From assembly GCF_028858725.1 (NCBI RefSeq), contig NC_084776.1, positions 930,001 to 994,000 on the forward strand: a stretch of 64,000 nucleotides of DNA. The letters are read 5' to 3'. Below the pieces are notes generated by a model. It ran no database searches. It had not been told where the DNA came from and saw only the letters and a program-made list of their open reading frames with translations. Shown one piece after another: positions 1 to 12,100 of this stretch (its first letter is position 1; each line of letters opens with the position of its first letter). A program made the position numbers and the translations under genes. The stretch is from Colius striatus. Its lineage: Eukaryota > Chordata > Aves > Coliiformes > Coliidae.

Positions 1-72
1 CTTCTGCTGATCAGGGGATTTTTTCTCGCATATTAGAGCTGAGTCATTTCACTTTGTCCTTTTCCTCTGCAG

Positions 73-173
73 TGTTTTCAGGATGATTCAGACATGAAGA
101 CTCATCCAACTTTTGTTTCAGTAATGAAAGTACTGTGCCAGTGCAAGGAAGAAGTCAGCAACAGGCTCTGCAG
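73..173 (+). CDS. RNF213: RNF213 exon 1 of window (just before the RING exon)
   Basis: The acceptor has a strong pyrimidine tract ending CTCTGCAG at 72, and the donor is CAG/GTAGAG. The frame is open for 33 codons and ends in phase 2 (AG), which joins exactly to the A that opens the RING exon. A second AG at 80-81 could shorten the exon by nine bases. I recognise it by phase and position rather than by similarity, so it is less certain than the later exons. Confidence 0.68.
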
Positions 174-3100
174 GTAGAGAATGATGTTGAGATGAGTCTC
201 ATGGTCCAGTAGGAGCATTGCCTGTGTCACCAGTGTGTTTCTGGGTATCAAGTGCTGCTGCATACGATGTAATGAAAGCCAAAGGAAGAGCAATAACTTC
301 CATCTTGCATCCTGAAGCTATGCAGTTAGCCAAGGGGACTTAAGTTGTCTCCTCTTGGTCAAGTTGCAGATGAACATCCTTCATTGCTGTTTCTGAATTA
401 CAGATATGGTCTGAAGTCATGTCCAATCTGCCTACACGAGCCAAAGGACCCGGTCTGCCTGCCCTGCTGCCACGTGTTCTGCCAGAAGTGCATCAGAATG
501 TGGCTTGTACCAGCACAGATGCATTGTCCATACTGCAGAGTTGCTGTGGAGAATGATGATTGCAATGTCTCTGTGGAGCTCAGGTACCCATCCACCCTCC
601 CCAAGGTGAAAACACTGCAGGGGGGGAATTCTGATTTGCTACTCAAGTGGCCAACAGGAGCAGAACGTGTGGGGGGAGCTCTGCTCTGCTCTTCCTGGAG
701 CTGCTGCAGGTCCTGTCTGCCTCCTGTGTTTTGTTTCAAAAGAAAAAAGGAAGTTGCCTTGGTCCCTGTAAGGAAACTGCAGGTACAGAGCCCTGTAACT
801 AAAGCAGTGCCAGTGCAGGGAGCTGCCTGTCACCTTGCATTGCTTTGCAATAGCTTAGCAAATCCTCTCAGTAAATCTGCCTGGCGTCACCTTGCCTCTT
901 GTGATCTGAGTTGCCAATGGGATCCAGCCTGTGCTGACAACACTACTGAAGTGCACAAATGCAGCCCTTTGGAAAGCTGGGAAGGTGTCTCACCGTGGTG
1001 ACTTTTGCTGTGTCTGCTGTGCCTCGTCCACTCTTTCAGCAGTTCTGTGTTTGAACGTTGTCCTGATGCCCTTTGCCCTTCCCCCAGAGACGCCATAGCA
1101 AGAAACGCCCTGTTCCGCCAGAGGTGCAATAATTTCTTCATAGATGTGGTCACCACCATGTGCTTCAAGGACAATGAGCCCCCTGAGGCAGAGGTGATCC
1201 AAGAGCTCCTTAATCTGCTCTTTGTTCACAGAAGCCTCTCGAGGAATGGTTCAGGTGAGCTCCCTTCATCCTGGTGCTGAGCCTCATGGAGCTGATTCTC
1301 TTGCCACCCTCTCATCTGCCAGACTTGTCTTTTTCTGGTCTCTGCAGGTCACCCTGCCATCTACACAAAGTTTCTGTCCCCATTTAACGATGAAGTGGAT
1401 GAAACTCCCATCATCCGCTCCGTAATGCTGAAGCTCCTCTTGAAGTACAGGTGAGCACAGTCAGGCAGCTGATAGATGTTACACGAGGGAGTAGTTCAGC
1501 TTTGCTTTTCATGACCTCATCAAACCAGTCTGCTTGTTCTCCTCACTTCTGTACTCTCCATTGAACAGGAATCCTTACAGTGCCTGTGTGTTAAACAGCT
1601 TGGCTGGGTTGCCTGTAGCTTGTGCTGAGGTATCTGACCGCTCTGTGCCAAGGCTTACCTGCTGTTCTCAGCCTAAAGCTGTGCTGGACAGGGATGGCTT
1701 AGGTAACCTAAAGACAGCTGACTCGATGTGCTCTAGATGAGCATCCTCAGCCACTTCATGGGGTGATAGAAGTGCTGGTGATAGAAGCCTATCCCAGGCT
1801 GTGAAGCCAGGTGACACCTGGCAAAAGATGCCCCAGTTGCTTTTCCATCTTCTGGAGAGATCCAGAGTGACCCCACCTGATGCACAGCCATCACTTGTAG
1901 TTCCATCATGATTCAGAGCACCAGTAGTAGCCATCAGCATTGCAGTTATGAGAAGGGTTGTGTTTCTCTCTCCTATAGCTTCAATGAAGTGAAAAATGAT
2001 GTGCAGCACTACCTGTCCCGGGTCGAGCACAACAAGATCCTGGAGAAAAATGATAAGAAAGAGCTCTACTTGCTCTTTGTCAACTGCTTGGAGGTAAGGG
2101 TGCTGGGTAGATAAGAGCAAGGCAGTAAAACTGTTGCAGGAGTAAAGAAGCCAAGAGTAGAAATGTGTCTGCAATGTTAGGCAAGTTTCTTGTGCACACA
2201 ACTAGCTGCCGAGCTAGAGAGCCCAAAAGGAGCTTTATATCAAACCACCTGCTCAGAACCTGGCCTTGCTTTCTGTGGCAGGGCTTGTATGTATTTGCAG
2301 CATTACACAAATCCTTCATTCTCTAGGGCACCTTGGAGAGGTGTCTGAGTGTTGTGAGGCTGCAACACAGCAGTGCAGCAAGCAGGGGGGTTTCCAGCTG
2401 CAGCAGTCCACTGCTGGACTACTTTCTTACTCACACACAAGTCTGTGAAGAGCTGTAGGTTGTTATGCTGTTGGGATTGTTCCCTTTCCTCTCCTTGTGT
2501 AACTTTTTAATGCTTTGGGCAACTTTGAACAAGCTTGACAGCAGGGTAGAGGTTCCATTTCTTGTAGTTTTCATTAAAATGGTGACTTTGTAGATAAGAT
2601 TGAAACTTGTGCTGTTGCTGAAGGGAAGACAGGAGAGCTTGGTGCCTTGGAGCACGTGGTGTGTACTTCAGCATGTGCAGGGCTCTTGCTCAGCCACAGG
2701 ATTGGGCAATGCAGGAGAGAGCTTGGGGACATTGCTGAAGGTGTTTGGTAATGTGGCAGAGGTTTAGGATGAGAGGGAGGAGCTAATGCCATTGGGGATT
2801 GGGGTGGAGGGTGCTATGAGGTGTGACAGGATCATGTGCTTACTGCATTGGAGATAGAAAGCACCAAAGCCCGGGGCAGCTGATGTAGGTCCTTCTGGCA
2901 CTCACCCATCTTTAGGATTCCATGTGTGAAAAGTCTGAGGATGGCCTTGGATATGAGCATGTCAACTATCTGCCTAGAGACAGAGTCTTTCCAGAGAACT
3001 ATCTGCCAAAGAACGATCAAGAGACTCCCCAGGAGTCCTCTGTGGAGTACCTGCAGGCTGTGGCCAAGGTCCGCCTGTGCCTGAGTAAGGCTGCAGAGCT

Positions 3101-6100
3101 GCTCTTTGACTTGCATCAGCCCAGAGGTAAGTCTAATTGCTCTGCTCTCAAATGGAAGTGCTGTGTACAGAGCAAAGTCATCATGGGAGAAGGGTTGGAG
3201 GCAGCCACTGCACCTGTGCTGTGCTGGAATGTGTTTTGGTGCATGTCCAGGAGCGAGAGCATCAGCTTCCATCTCTGCTCTGTCGCTGGGAGTGTCAATC
3301 ATCATCTGTCCTCTTCACTGTGTATTACAACTGCTCTATAACTAGCAGTAAGGCTGTACCAGTGACCCCTAGGGTGTAGTTACACAGCAATTGCACCTTT
3401 GGAAGGTGATTTGTTTTATCCTCCAGATGCTGACAATGAAATTTTATTTAGAGCCAGATAAATTGAACTTTAATGAATAAAGGAATAAAGCAGAAAGGAT
3501 GCTGCAGGTCCCTGGCTGCTCTGTGTGAGTGAGAGCTCTGTGCAGCTCCCAGGGATGAAGAGATACTTCAAAAAAAACAGTAAAAGAAGGTTTGAGGTGA
3601 CTTGCTGACCCAACAGAGAACAGTATGTGGAGAGTCTCAGACACTTACAGTTCCTAAAGCATCAGAGTGTGGTAATGTAAGTCATTGCAAGGGACTTTGT
3701 CCAGCCCTTGCATGGAGGATGTCAGGCTGGCAAAGTGCATCCCAGCACAGAGTGTTCTGAGGGAGAATCCTCAGCTTGGCAGTTGAGACAATGGAGAGCC
3801 ATTATTGAGCCAGATGGAAGAACTCTTGAGAATGAACTACCAGTTAATGGGAAAACTTGTCCTTGAGGGAAGGAAATGGAAGAGTATGTCATCCTCTGTC
3901 AAGGAAATGAATCATTGTCTGGAATCCAGCTGAGGAAACACTCCAGATGAGAGCCCTCTCTTCCTCAGCTGCTGAAGTTCTCCTGTGTAATTAGTGCAAG
4001 TGAAAGGGGCTTGGTGCCACAGCCAGTGCTCACAGAAAGGTTTCACAAGGTAGGATGTGATTTCACCTCTCTTTTTTTTCTGGTTTCCTCTCCAGAACAA
4101 GAGCAGGCAGAGGAGAAGCAGCATTACCTGGCAAATGTGAGGGACTTCTGTAGCCTCAGCAAGAACGACTGGCACCGTGTTTACCTGGTGCGGAGAGTTG
4201 CCAGCCAGCATGGGATGGAGTTTGCTCAGAAGCTGGTGGCAGAGGCAGACTTTAACTGGGTGTTCCCAGTGGAGATTCTGCAACAGGTAAAGAAGAGCTG
4301 TCTCCTTGGAGAGGGCTCTGCTCTCCTCTTAGTCTTCAGTTTGTGCTGCTTTGGGGTGTTTCTACTGCTGCACAGTGGAAGTGGTTGTGGAGATGCCTTG
4401 CCCTCACTCACTACTGAACGGAGCCTGTGGCAGTGAGAAGCCCCTTGGGTTGCCCTGCCTGCCTGCTGTCTCTTTGCAAAGGCTGAAATACCACAGTTCT
4501 TGGGAGGAAGAGGAGATTCTGCCTCATCCAAGGGCTGGTTAATGTTCCCAGTGCTCACCACTGGCTTTTCTCTTGCAGCTACAGAACAGCCAGTCAAAGC
4601 ACATCGACCGTTACCTGGTGTGTGGCGAGGATTACCGAGCCCTGCGTGATGCTGTGGGGAAAGCCATGATCCAGTGTGAGACTGAGGATCTTCTAAAGGC
4701 AGAGAAGGTAGGGCATGTCCTCCTCACCACAGTCCTGTTCTGTGTGTTTGTATTGACAGTGTCTCTTCTAGTGGAGATGCCTGGCTTGCCTTTGCTGGAG
4801 GTTACCATGGCTCATGCTGGCAGACAGATGTGTGTTTGCTTTTCTTTCTCACCTGTGTGCTACCTTATGTAACTCTGAGGTTATTTCCCTATTTGCCCCA
4901 TCCTTGCTCTTCTCCCCTTGTTTTGCAGTAAGCAATACAGGCACCTTGTAGCCAGCTGGCAGGAGAGGAGGCAGGTCACCAAAGCAGCTTTATGCCCCCT
5001 CCCTGCCTGCCCATGTCTGCCTGTCCTTGTCTTGCCATGCGAAAGTCAAACAGGTGATTTCTGTGTCCTTGCAGCCTTTTTGCAATGTGTGTTTTGTGGA
5101 TGAAAATGGTCAGGAAAGGGTTTGCAAGCACTGCCTCTTTGAGTGTCTCAGTGCCATCTATTAGCTCCTGGCTGTGGCTTTTCTGCTCCCTGCCGTGTTG
5201 GTTTGCAGGCAGGCTGCACAGCTTGCTGCCTGCTGAGATCACACTTCCAACTGCACCTTAGAAGAATAATTACTTGAGAGGTTTCTGATGTAAAACCCTC
5301 AATCAGCTTGAGTGCTGTCAGATTACTCATTTATGGCTTGAGCAGCCATTTCTGTGCTATCCTCCTTCCCTTATGGGGAGAGCTTTACCTTTCCAGGCCT
5401 GCTGAAGCCTGTGCATCCACTAACTTTAGCTGTGACAGCTCTAGCCTGTTCTCTGCCATACCATCAGTTCTTCTTTTCTAGGCATCTAGCAGCTCCTCAG
5501 CTGTACAATCTGTCCATCTGCTCCTGGCTGTTTTCAGAGAGGTCACTGCCCTGTATGGAGCCAGTGATTCAAGTCTTCATCCCAAACAGCAGGTAAGACC
5601 CTTCCCTTTGGAAGCTTGTGACAAACATGCTGCATTGATAATGATGAATGAGATTTGAATCATTGCTGGAAGAGCCTTTTGTTCTCCTGCCCCAGATACA
5701 GTTATGTCCTCATCTGAGCAGACTGGGGATGTTTTCAAAGCAGAGGCAATGCAGCATGGGAAGCAGCTGACTGTCCTTTTCCCTTTGGTGGGCAAGATCA
5801 TGCTGATTTTTACTTCTTTTAAATATGTGCTTTCAGCAAACAGATGCTATGGCTGAGTTCATCCAGAACTCCCAAGTCCTGAATTCTCCAGACCTGCAGC
5901 ACTTTGCAACTTGTCTTGTGACAAACACACTGCCATCTCTGACAGTGGACCCTCAAAGCTTCAGCCACAGTGGAGCACTAATTGAAATGGCTGTTCACGC
6001 TGCTGCTGTCCTGCTCTGTGGGCAGAACCCCATCCTGCAGCCCCTGAGGAATCTGGCATTCCATCCACATACCATGGAGGTAAAGGCATTTAACTCAGAT

Positions 6101-9100
6101 GGCAGTTTAGCATGTTGCTAGTTCTTTCCTGTAGGTGCTGGATCCTCTCTAACCTCACATTTCTTAGGATCAAAAGCATCAAGTTACTGTTTAGCTGTGC
6201 ATTACCAATGTGTGATTATTTCAGGGATGTTGGGGTTTATTAGCACAACAACAAGCTCTGGACTGGTACCTTTTCAAGGTCCCACTGCATCCTGAGCAGT
6301 ATCAGGCAAATGCTTTTGCTGGTATTTGAGTAAACAAGTCTGAAAGCAGTTGGCAGGTCACACTGGGGAGACTTGCATGACCTAGAATGAGCCATGGAGC
6401 CCTAGGCTGAGTCAATGTGCAGGGATCTGCTGCTCTCCTGTCTGTCCAAGGTGTCAGGAACCATGCTGGTACAAACCAGGGTCCATCAGGTCACCCCCAG
6501 AGGGACCCAAAATGCCCAGAGAGTGAACAGCTCTTGAGTGGGTTTTCAAAGGCAGAGCTTGAAAAGGTGCATGTGCATCACGTGCATGACCTCTGCTTTC
6601 AGCTGCCATCCCCACCATGAACAAACAACAAGTGAGCTACAGGAAGGAACTGCTTCATATGTTCATTTGTCCCCTTTTTTCCTCCATAGCACTCTTTTCT
6701 GCCCACAATGCCAGAGGATATGGTGGCTCAGGCGAGGGCCTGGGAGGGGATGGCCACTCTGCGCTGGTACAGTAAGTGCTCCTGAGAGGCTCTGAAAGAA
6801 GCTGAAGGGTGATCCTTAGGTTTTGAATGAGACTGTTCCAAGTGTGAGGACAGACACTCTCCTCTTCTCAGCATGAGTTATCCTTTGTAAATGAAGATTT
6901 GTGGGTAATGCACCAAAGTGCATTGAGCTTCTGTTCACTTTTAAGCTGTTTACAAGGTTTGAGAGTGCAGAATGACCTGTTCTGTTACTTCTGGCAGAGT
7001 TGAAGTGGTCTGAGCCAAAGAGGAGCACTTGGCCACCTTCCTGGCCAACTCTGAGTTCTTTGCATTCCAAAGTAGTATCTTACTTCAGAGTGGGAATGTA
7101 GGGGTTGAAACATTCATACTTGGCAGCCCACTTGGTGCTTGGGAGCAGGATCTCTCAGGCTTCCATTCCTTGTTTCTCAAGGAGAGAAGCACTGAAAAAT
7201 TCCTTGGATTCCTACATGAGCCTTCTACTCCTTTGAGCTTTGGTGTAGTCAGTGCTTTGGGTTAGACCTTAAAGCATATTTCTTGCTCCAAGATGATGGT
7301 CCTATGGAAGGAAATAACAGGGGCTTTATAAATGTCTGTCTTGTAATACACTCCTGATTGTTTCTCTCTCTTGACAGCATGTCCAAATGGCCACCCCTGC
7401 ACTGTAGGAGAGGTAAGAACTGGGGGCTGGGGGGTTTTTAAGCAGACAGTGTTTTCAGCAATGAACTGGTTTAGTTTGATTACTGGTTTTGAGTTCTGTT
7501 GCACAGTGGTTTGTTTCTAAACTCTAGTACATTACAATGGTAAAATGATTAATAATATAGAGTTTAGAAATGAATTTGGAATAGCTGTAACACAGCTTAT
7601 ACCATAAATCCTGGAAACAAGAGGCAGAAGTCTTTTCCCAGCTCAGAGCAGTTTCTTAATTAGCCAGTTAACAGCTTGGTGGTTTAGTTTCATTTTCTTT
7701 CTCTGCTGGAGAGGTTCTTACTCTGGAATTCAGTGTTCTCATTTTGATTTTAACTAGTGTGGCCGCCCCATGGAAACGAGCCAGTGTGTTGACTGTGGTG
7801 CCCAAATTGGAGGGAAGCAGCACAAACCACTACATGGCTTTCAGGAATTCAGGTAGGCTTTGAGTCATCAACCTTCTCAGCACTGAATGAGGCTGTTCCT
7901 GCCTCACGTGAAAGGTGCCCAGCCACGTGGGATTTCCCATTAGCTTGGACATTGGCCTCTGAGGGGGAAGAGGCTCAGCTCTTAGGTCTGCTGGTATCAT
8001 TCTGATTGCAAAAACTCCTTAACATAAGATCTTGTCAGGCTGCTGGTTTGGGGATTTTCATCTGCCCGCTGGTCCAGGCTGATACAGGTCATGTGGTTCT
8101 TTGCCAACATGTAGTAACAGGCAACACTTTGTTAAATGGATCAGTGTGACTGATGAGCTCCTGCCAGAGCTCTGGTAACCGTGACTTGTGCTCCTTGGTT
8201 CTCTGGATTAGCACTTAACAGCCCTTCTATGATTCTGTGATTCATTCTAGCAGCAGTGGCTTCTCGCCTGCCCAGCGTGGAGGTGGCTGATGTTGCCCTA
8301 CAAGACTGGACATTCTCTCTCATAGGAAACAGAAAGAAATGTCCAAGGAAGGAAGAGCAATCTGCCATCAAAACCAAAAAATGGGCGTATTTGTGTACAA
8401 AACTTACCAGAAGGCTTCACTCCCCTGTAGTGCTTTTATGCCACTTAAAGAACTTGTGTGTCAAAATGACATTACGGGGTGTCAAAGGCATCTCTTGTGT
8501 GTTTCTTGTCAAGGCAAACAAATGCTATATATTGTGCACACTTTCCTACAGGAGTCATGAAGACAGGACTCAGACTGGCCACATTCTTGGAGATGCACAG
8601 AACAGGAACACAATGGGAGTGTGTGATCGAGCCCTGTCCCCACTCGTCTTCATCCTCATTCGCTTGCTCACGCATCTGACGATGTTGCTGGGAGCCACAA
8701 AAGACCCTCAGGTATCTTCCAACACTACTTCCTAGTGGCCACACAAAATGTAGTGAAACCTCTGTATCATGCTGGTCCTTTTCATCATCTTGCCAAGTAA
8801 CCAGGGGAGTCTTTCAAGATGGAAGACCCACGTTCCCTTCCTTTCTTGCCCAGGAGTGATTTTGGCTCCCACATGCACTTGCCCACAGGCACAGTCACAC
8901 GTCATTTGTTCAAGTGGTAGGAATCCTGTAGGATGGAGCTGACTTTGTTATGTCTGTAGCTCTGCACACCTCGTGCTTGAACTGGATGTATTGGCTATGC
9001 TCATTCTTGCCTTTTGTTGCTCTTCAGTCATTGCAAAAGATTATCAAGCCACCAGTGCCCAACCCCGTGAGTTTCCTGCAGCGGCACATTCAGAAGGACT

Positions 9101-12100
9101 TGGCACACCTGACAAAAATTTTGGGGAAGAGTGTGGATGACACTGTCAACATCCTTCATCTTGTCCTCATCAGCCTCCTTGAGGATGCCCAGCAGCAGCC
9201 AGGCCAGTGTAAGGAACACTACTTGCCACATCTGCAGGCAGTGCAGCATCTTAAGGGCGGCAGCTCTTTAGTGTCTTTGCTAACAGACTGTTTCCAACAG
9301 GCCAAAGCTGAGCTGGTGAGGAAGACTCACAAGCTTGAGGCTTGTTTCTCCCTGTAGGGAGTGAAGAATTTTTGGCTCTTCTCTTTTGTCTGAGTAGAGG
9401 GGGTTTGTGAGGTTTGGTGCATAACTCTGAGAGGGAATTGTTGGGAGGTTTGAGCTCACAAGCAGAGGTACCACTCAAAGCACAGTAGCTCATGCTCTAT
9501 ATAACCTAGTACTACAATGCCCTCCAAATGGCAACCAAGAAGCTATTTGGTAGAAGAGGGATGGCAGGGTATAATTCATGGTAGGATCTGGAGTTCAAGT
9601 TGACACGAGTCACTGCATCATAGAGGGCTTTACATGTAACAGCCACACTTGGTGTGTGACAGCACAAATCAGTATTCCAAGCTGTTCTTTTCCAAGCTGT
9701 GTACTTTGGTCTGTCATTGATCTGACCTTGGAGAATGTGTTTGTCCTCTCTGGGTTAAAACCTCTTTTAACTGAAGTAGTGCAAATGTAAGAGATTAAAT
9801 GCTCCTGTTGCAGGCCCAGTCCAGTTTGATGATGTGCTCTCCACCAAGGAGAACAGGAACAAATGGGAGGAAGTTGTTGCAAAAACAGTTATTGTTCCTG
9901 AACTGGAGGTGAGAAACTTGCTGTATAAAATTTCAGTAGCTGAGCAGTTCAAAATCCACTGATTTGGAAATCTGACCTGCTCTAATATCTGTGCTGTACT
10001 TTTCACCTAGCTATTCCTTAAAGCCAAGCCCTCTCTGACAACTGCAGGTTAGCTTTAACTTGTAAGGGTCAGCCAACTTTATTCTACCTGTGGAAATGAG
10101 TAGCTGAGACTAGAGTTGTGCTATGATGATTTTGTGTAGCTGAAAAGCAGAAATGGCTTAGCTCAGTTGAAGCTATCTGTCCAAGTGAGCATAGGGCTCC
10201 CCAAATGAATCCTGTCTGCCTCTTTTCCCCCATATACAGCACCTCCAGAATGGAAGAGCTGTGAGTTGCACAGGCTGAGGAACAAAGAATAACTATTGCA
10301 TAGAGAGCTGCCTTGCAGTGTGTGTTTTACATGCCTTGCAGTGTGTGTTTTACATGCCTTGCAGTGTGTGTTTTACATGCCTTCCCTAGCAAGTTCACCT
10401 CCTTCTCTGACATATTTGTGTGTCAATTGCTCACCCAGCTATTAGGGAAACAGCCTCCAGAGGAGGTTCAGCCCTGGCAGCACGTTGCCAGTTCTCATTA
10501 CTTTGTTTTTTAATGCAGGACTTGGATAAAAAAATTCTGCTGTTAAACAGACAAATACAGGAGGATGAGAGAATTTTTTCCAATCCACTAGTGAAGATGG
10601 TGTATGGTGACCCAGCCATGTTCCTGCCCCACCTGCCAAAGGACAGTCACATCCATCATTCCAAGATGTGGAGCTGCCGGAAGAGGATTTCAGTGGAGAA
10701 CCTGGGCCACGTGGTCCAGCAAAAGAATGCCATGGACACTGTCCCTCTCCTCTGGAAGTTCCTGCAGAAGGTGGGTCTGACAGGGGGATGAGAGACTGCA
10801 GCGTTCAGAGCTCAGTTCAGAGTCAGACTGGTTGAGGCTGGAGAGGGACTGAGGGACTGGAGATCCTCTGGTCCAATGGTGTGCCCAGAGCCCATTGTCT
10901 GGGACAAAACTGCTGTTTGAGGATCCAGTGTTGTCATTCTCTGAACTTTCTGTAATCTTCAGACAAATGTAAAACATTGGTCATTTTAAGCATTTAAAAA
11001 GTAATTCCATAAAAGTGTTCAAAACTGGTTTGTCCCAGAACAACCTTACTCACAGGCTCCTTCCCTCTTCCAGGAAGCAGAACTGAGGCTGGTGAAATTC
11101 TTGCCAGAGATTCTGGCTCTGCAGAGAGACTTGGTGAAGCGATTTCAGAACACGACTGATGGCAAGCACTGCTCCATCAGAGAATTCCTCAGTGAGCCCC
11201 TCTCGGGTGAGAAGACTCTGCCAAAACTGTAGTTAGTGAAACAAATGCCACTGGGTAGTTGAAAAGGAAGGCAAAAGCTTTCCTTGAGTTTGCAATCTTT
11301 AAGCACTCCTATTTCCTTTTCACTCCCATCCAAACCAATTTGAGACTTTAACCCTCGAGTCAGGGTCAGAAATGTCATCAGGTGACTATAAAGATTGTTC
11401 ACAAAGGGTGAGGACTCTGCTCAGAGGCAGGGAAGATACCCACTGCTACATTCAGGGGTTTACCTTGAATTTCTAAGCTCTGCCCTAAAGTAGGGGCTGC
11501 CTAAGGTGGACTAGACATCCTTCCCTTCCATTCACGAGCAGCACACAGACACTTTCAGTTGTATTTAGATACAGCTACTTGGTTTTAGTGCTTGTGGAAA
11601 AGCACTTCTGCAGAATCAGGCCAAGGAGCCATCCAGCTGTGTATCCTGGGCCAGGGGTGGGCAATAAGGGAAGAATAGAAACAAACAGAACAAATGACTC
11701 CATAATGTTTCAAAACTGTTTAAGGTCTGTTTGGTCTCTTTTGGTCTGTTTGAGCAGCTGCCTACAGCTGATGATGTGCTCTGGAAGTTCTTTTATGAGT
11801 GTTGCCAGCAAAAGGTGTTTCAAGGGTTTTTCTGTTATTCCTCAGATGTGATGAGGGACCTGTTGCAGAGGAGAGTGGATGTGTTTCTGTCTGTCTGGAA
11901 CAAGCTGAGAAGCTCGCTGGACACCAATGGTGAGTGCCCTTCTTCTCCAGCAGTGTTTTGAGAGTGATGGAAGCAAGAGCTTGCAGCTGTCAGACAATGC
12001 TCCTCTACTACTGCCCTCCCACAGTTCAGGTTCCTCCCATCAGTGATGATTCTGTGTATCTTCGAAACTGACCTTGGCCACTAAAGGCTTAAGAAGACCT

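Noticed and set aside
8222-8250. CR1-like octamer tail TCTATGATTCTGTGATTC
   Set aside because: No CR1 body sequence precedes it, so I could not separate it from chance.
9209-9357. Extension of RNF213 window exon 15 along its open frame
   Set aside because: It breaks the phase with the next exon, and the added residues have no human counterpart; the GTAAGG donor at 9209 fits exactly.
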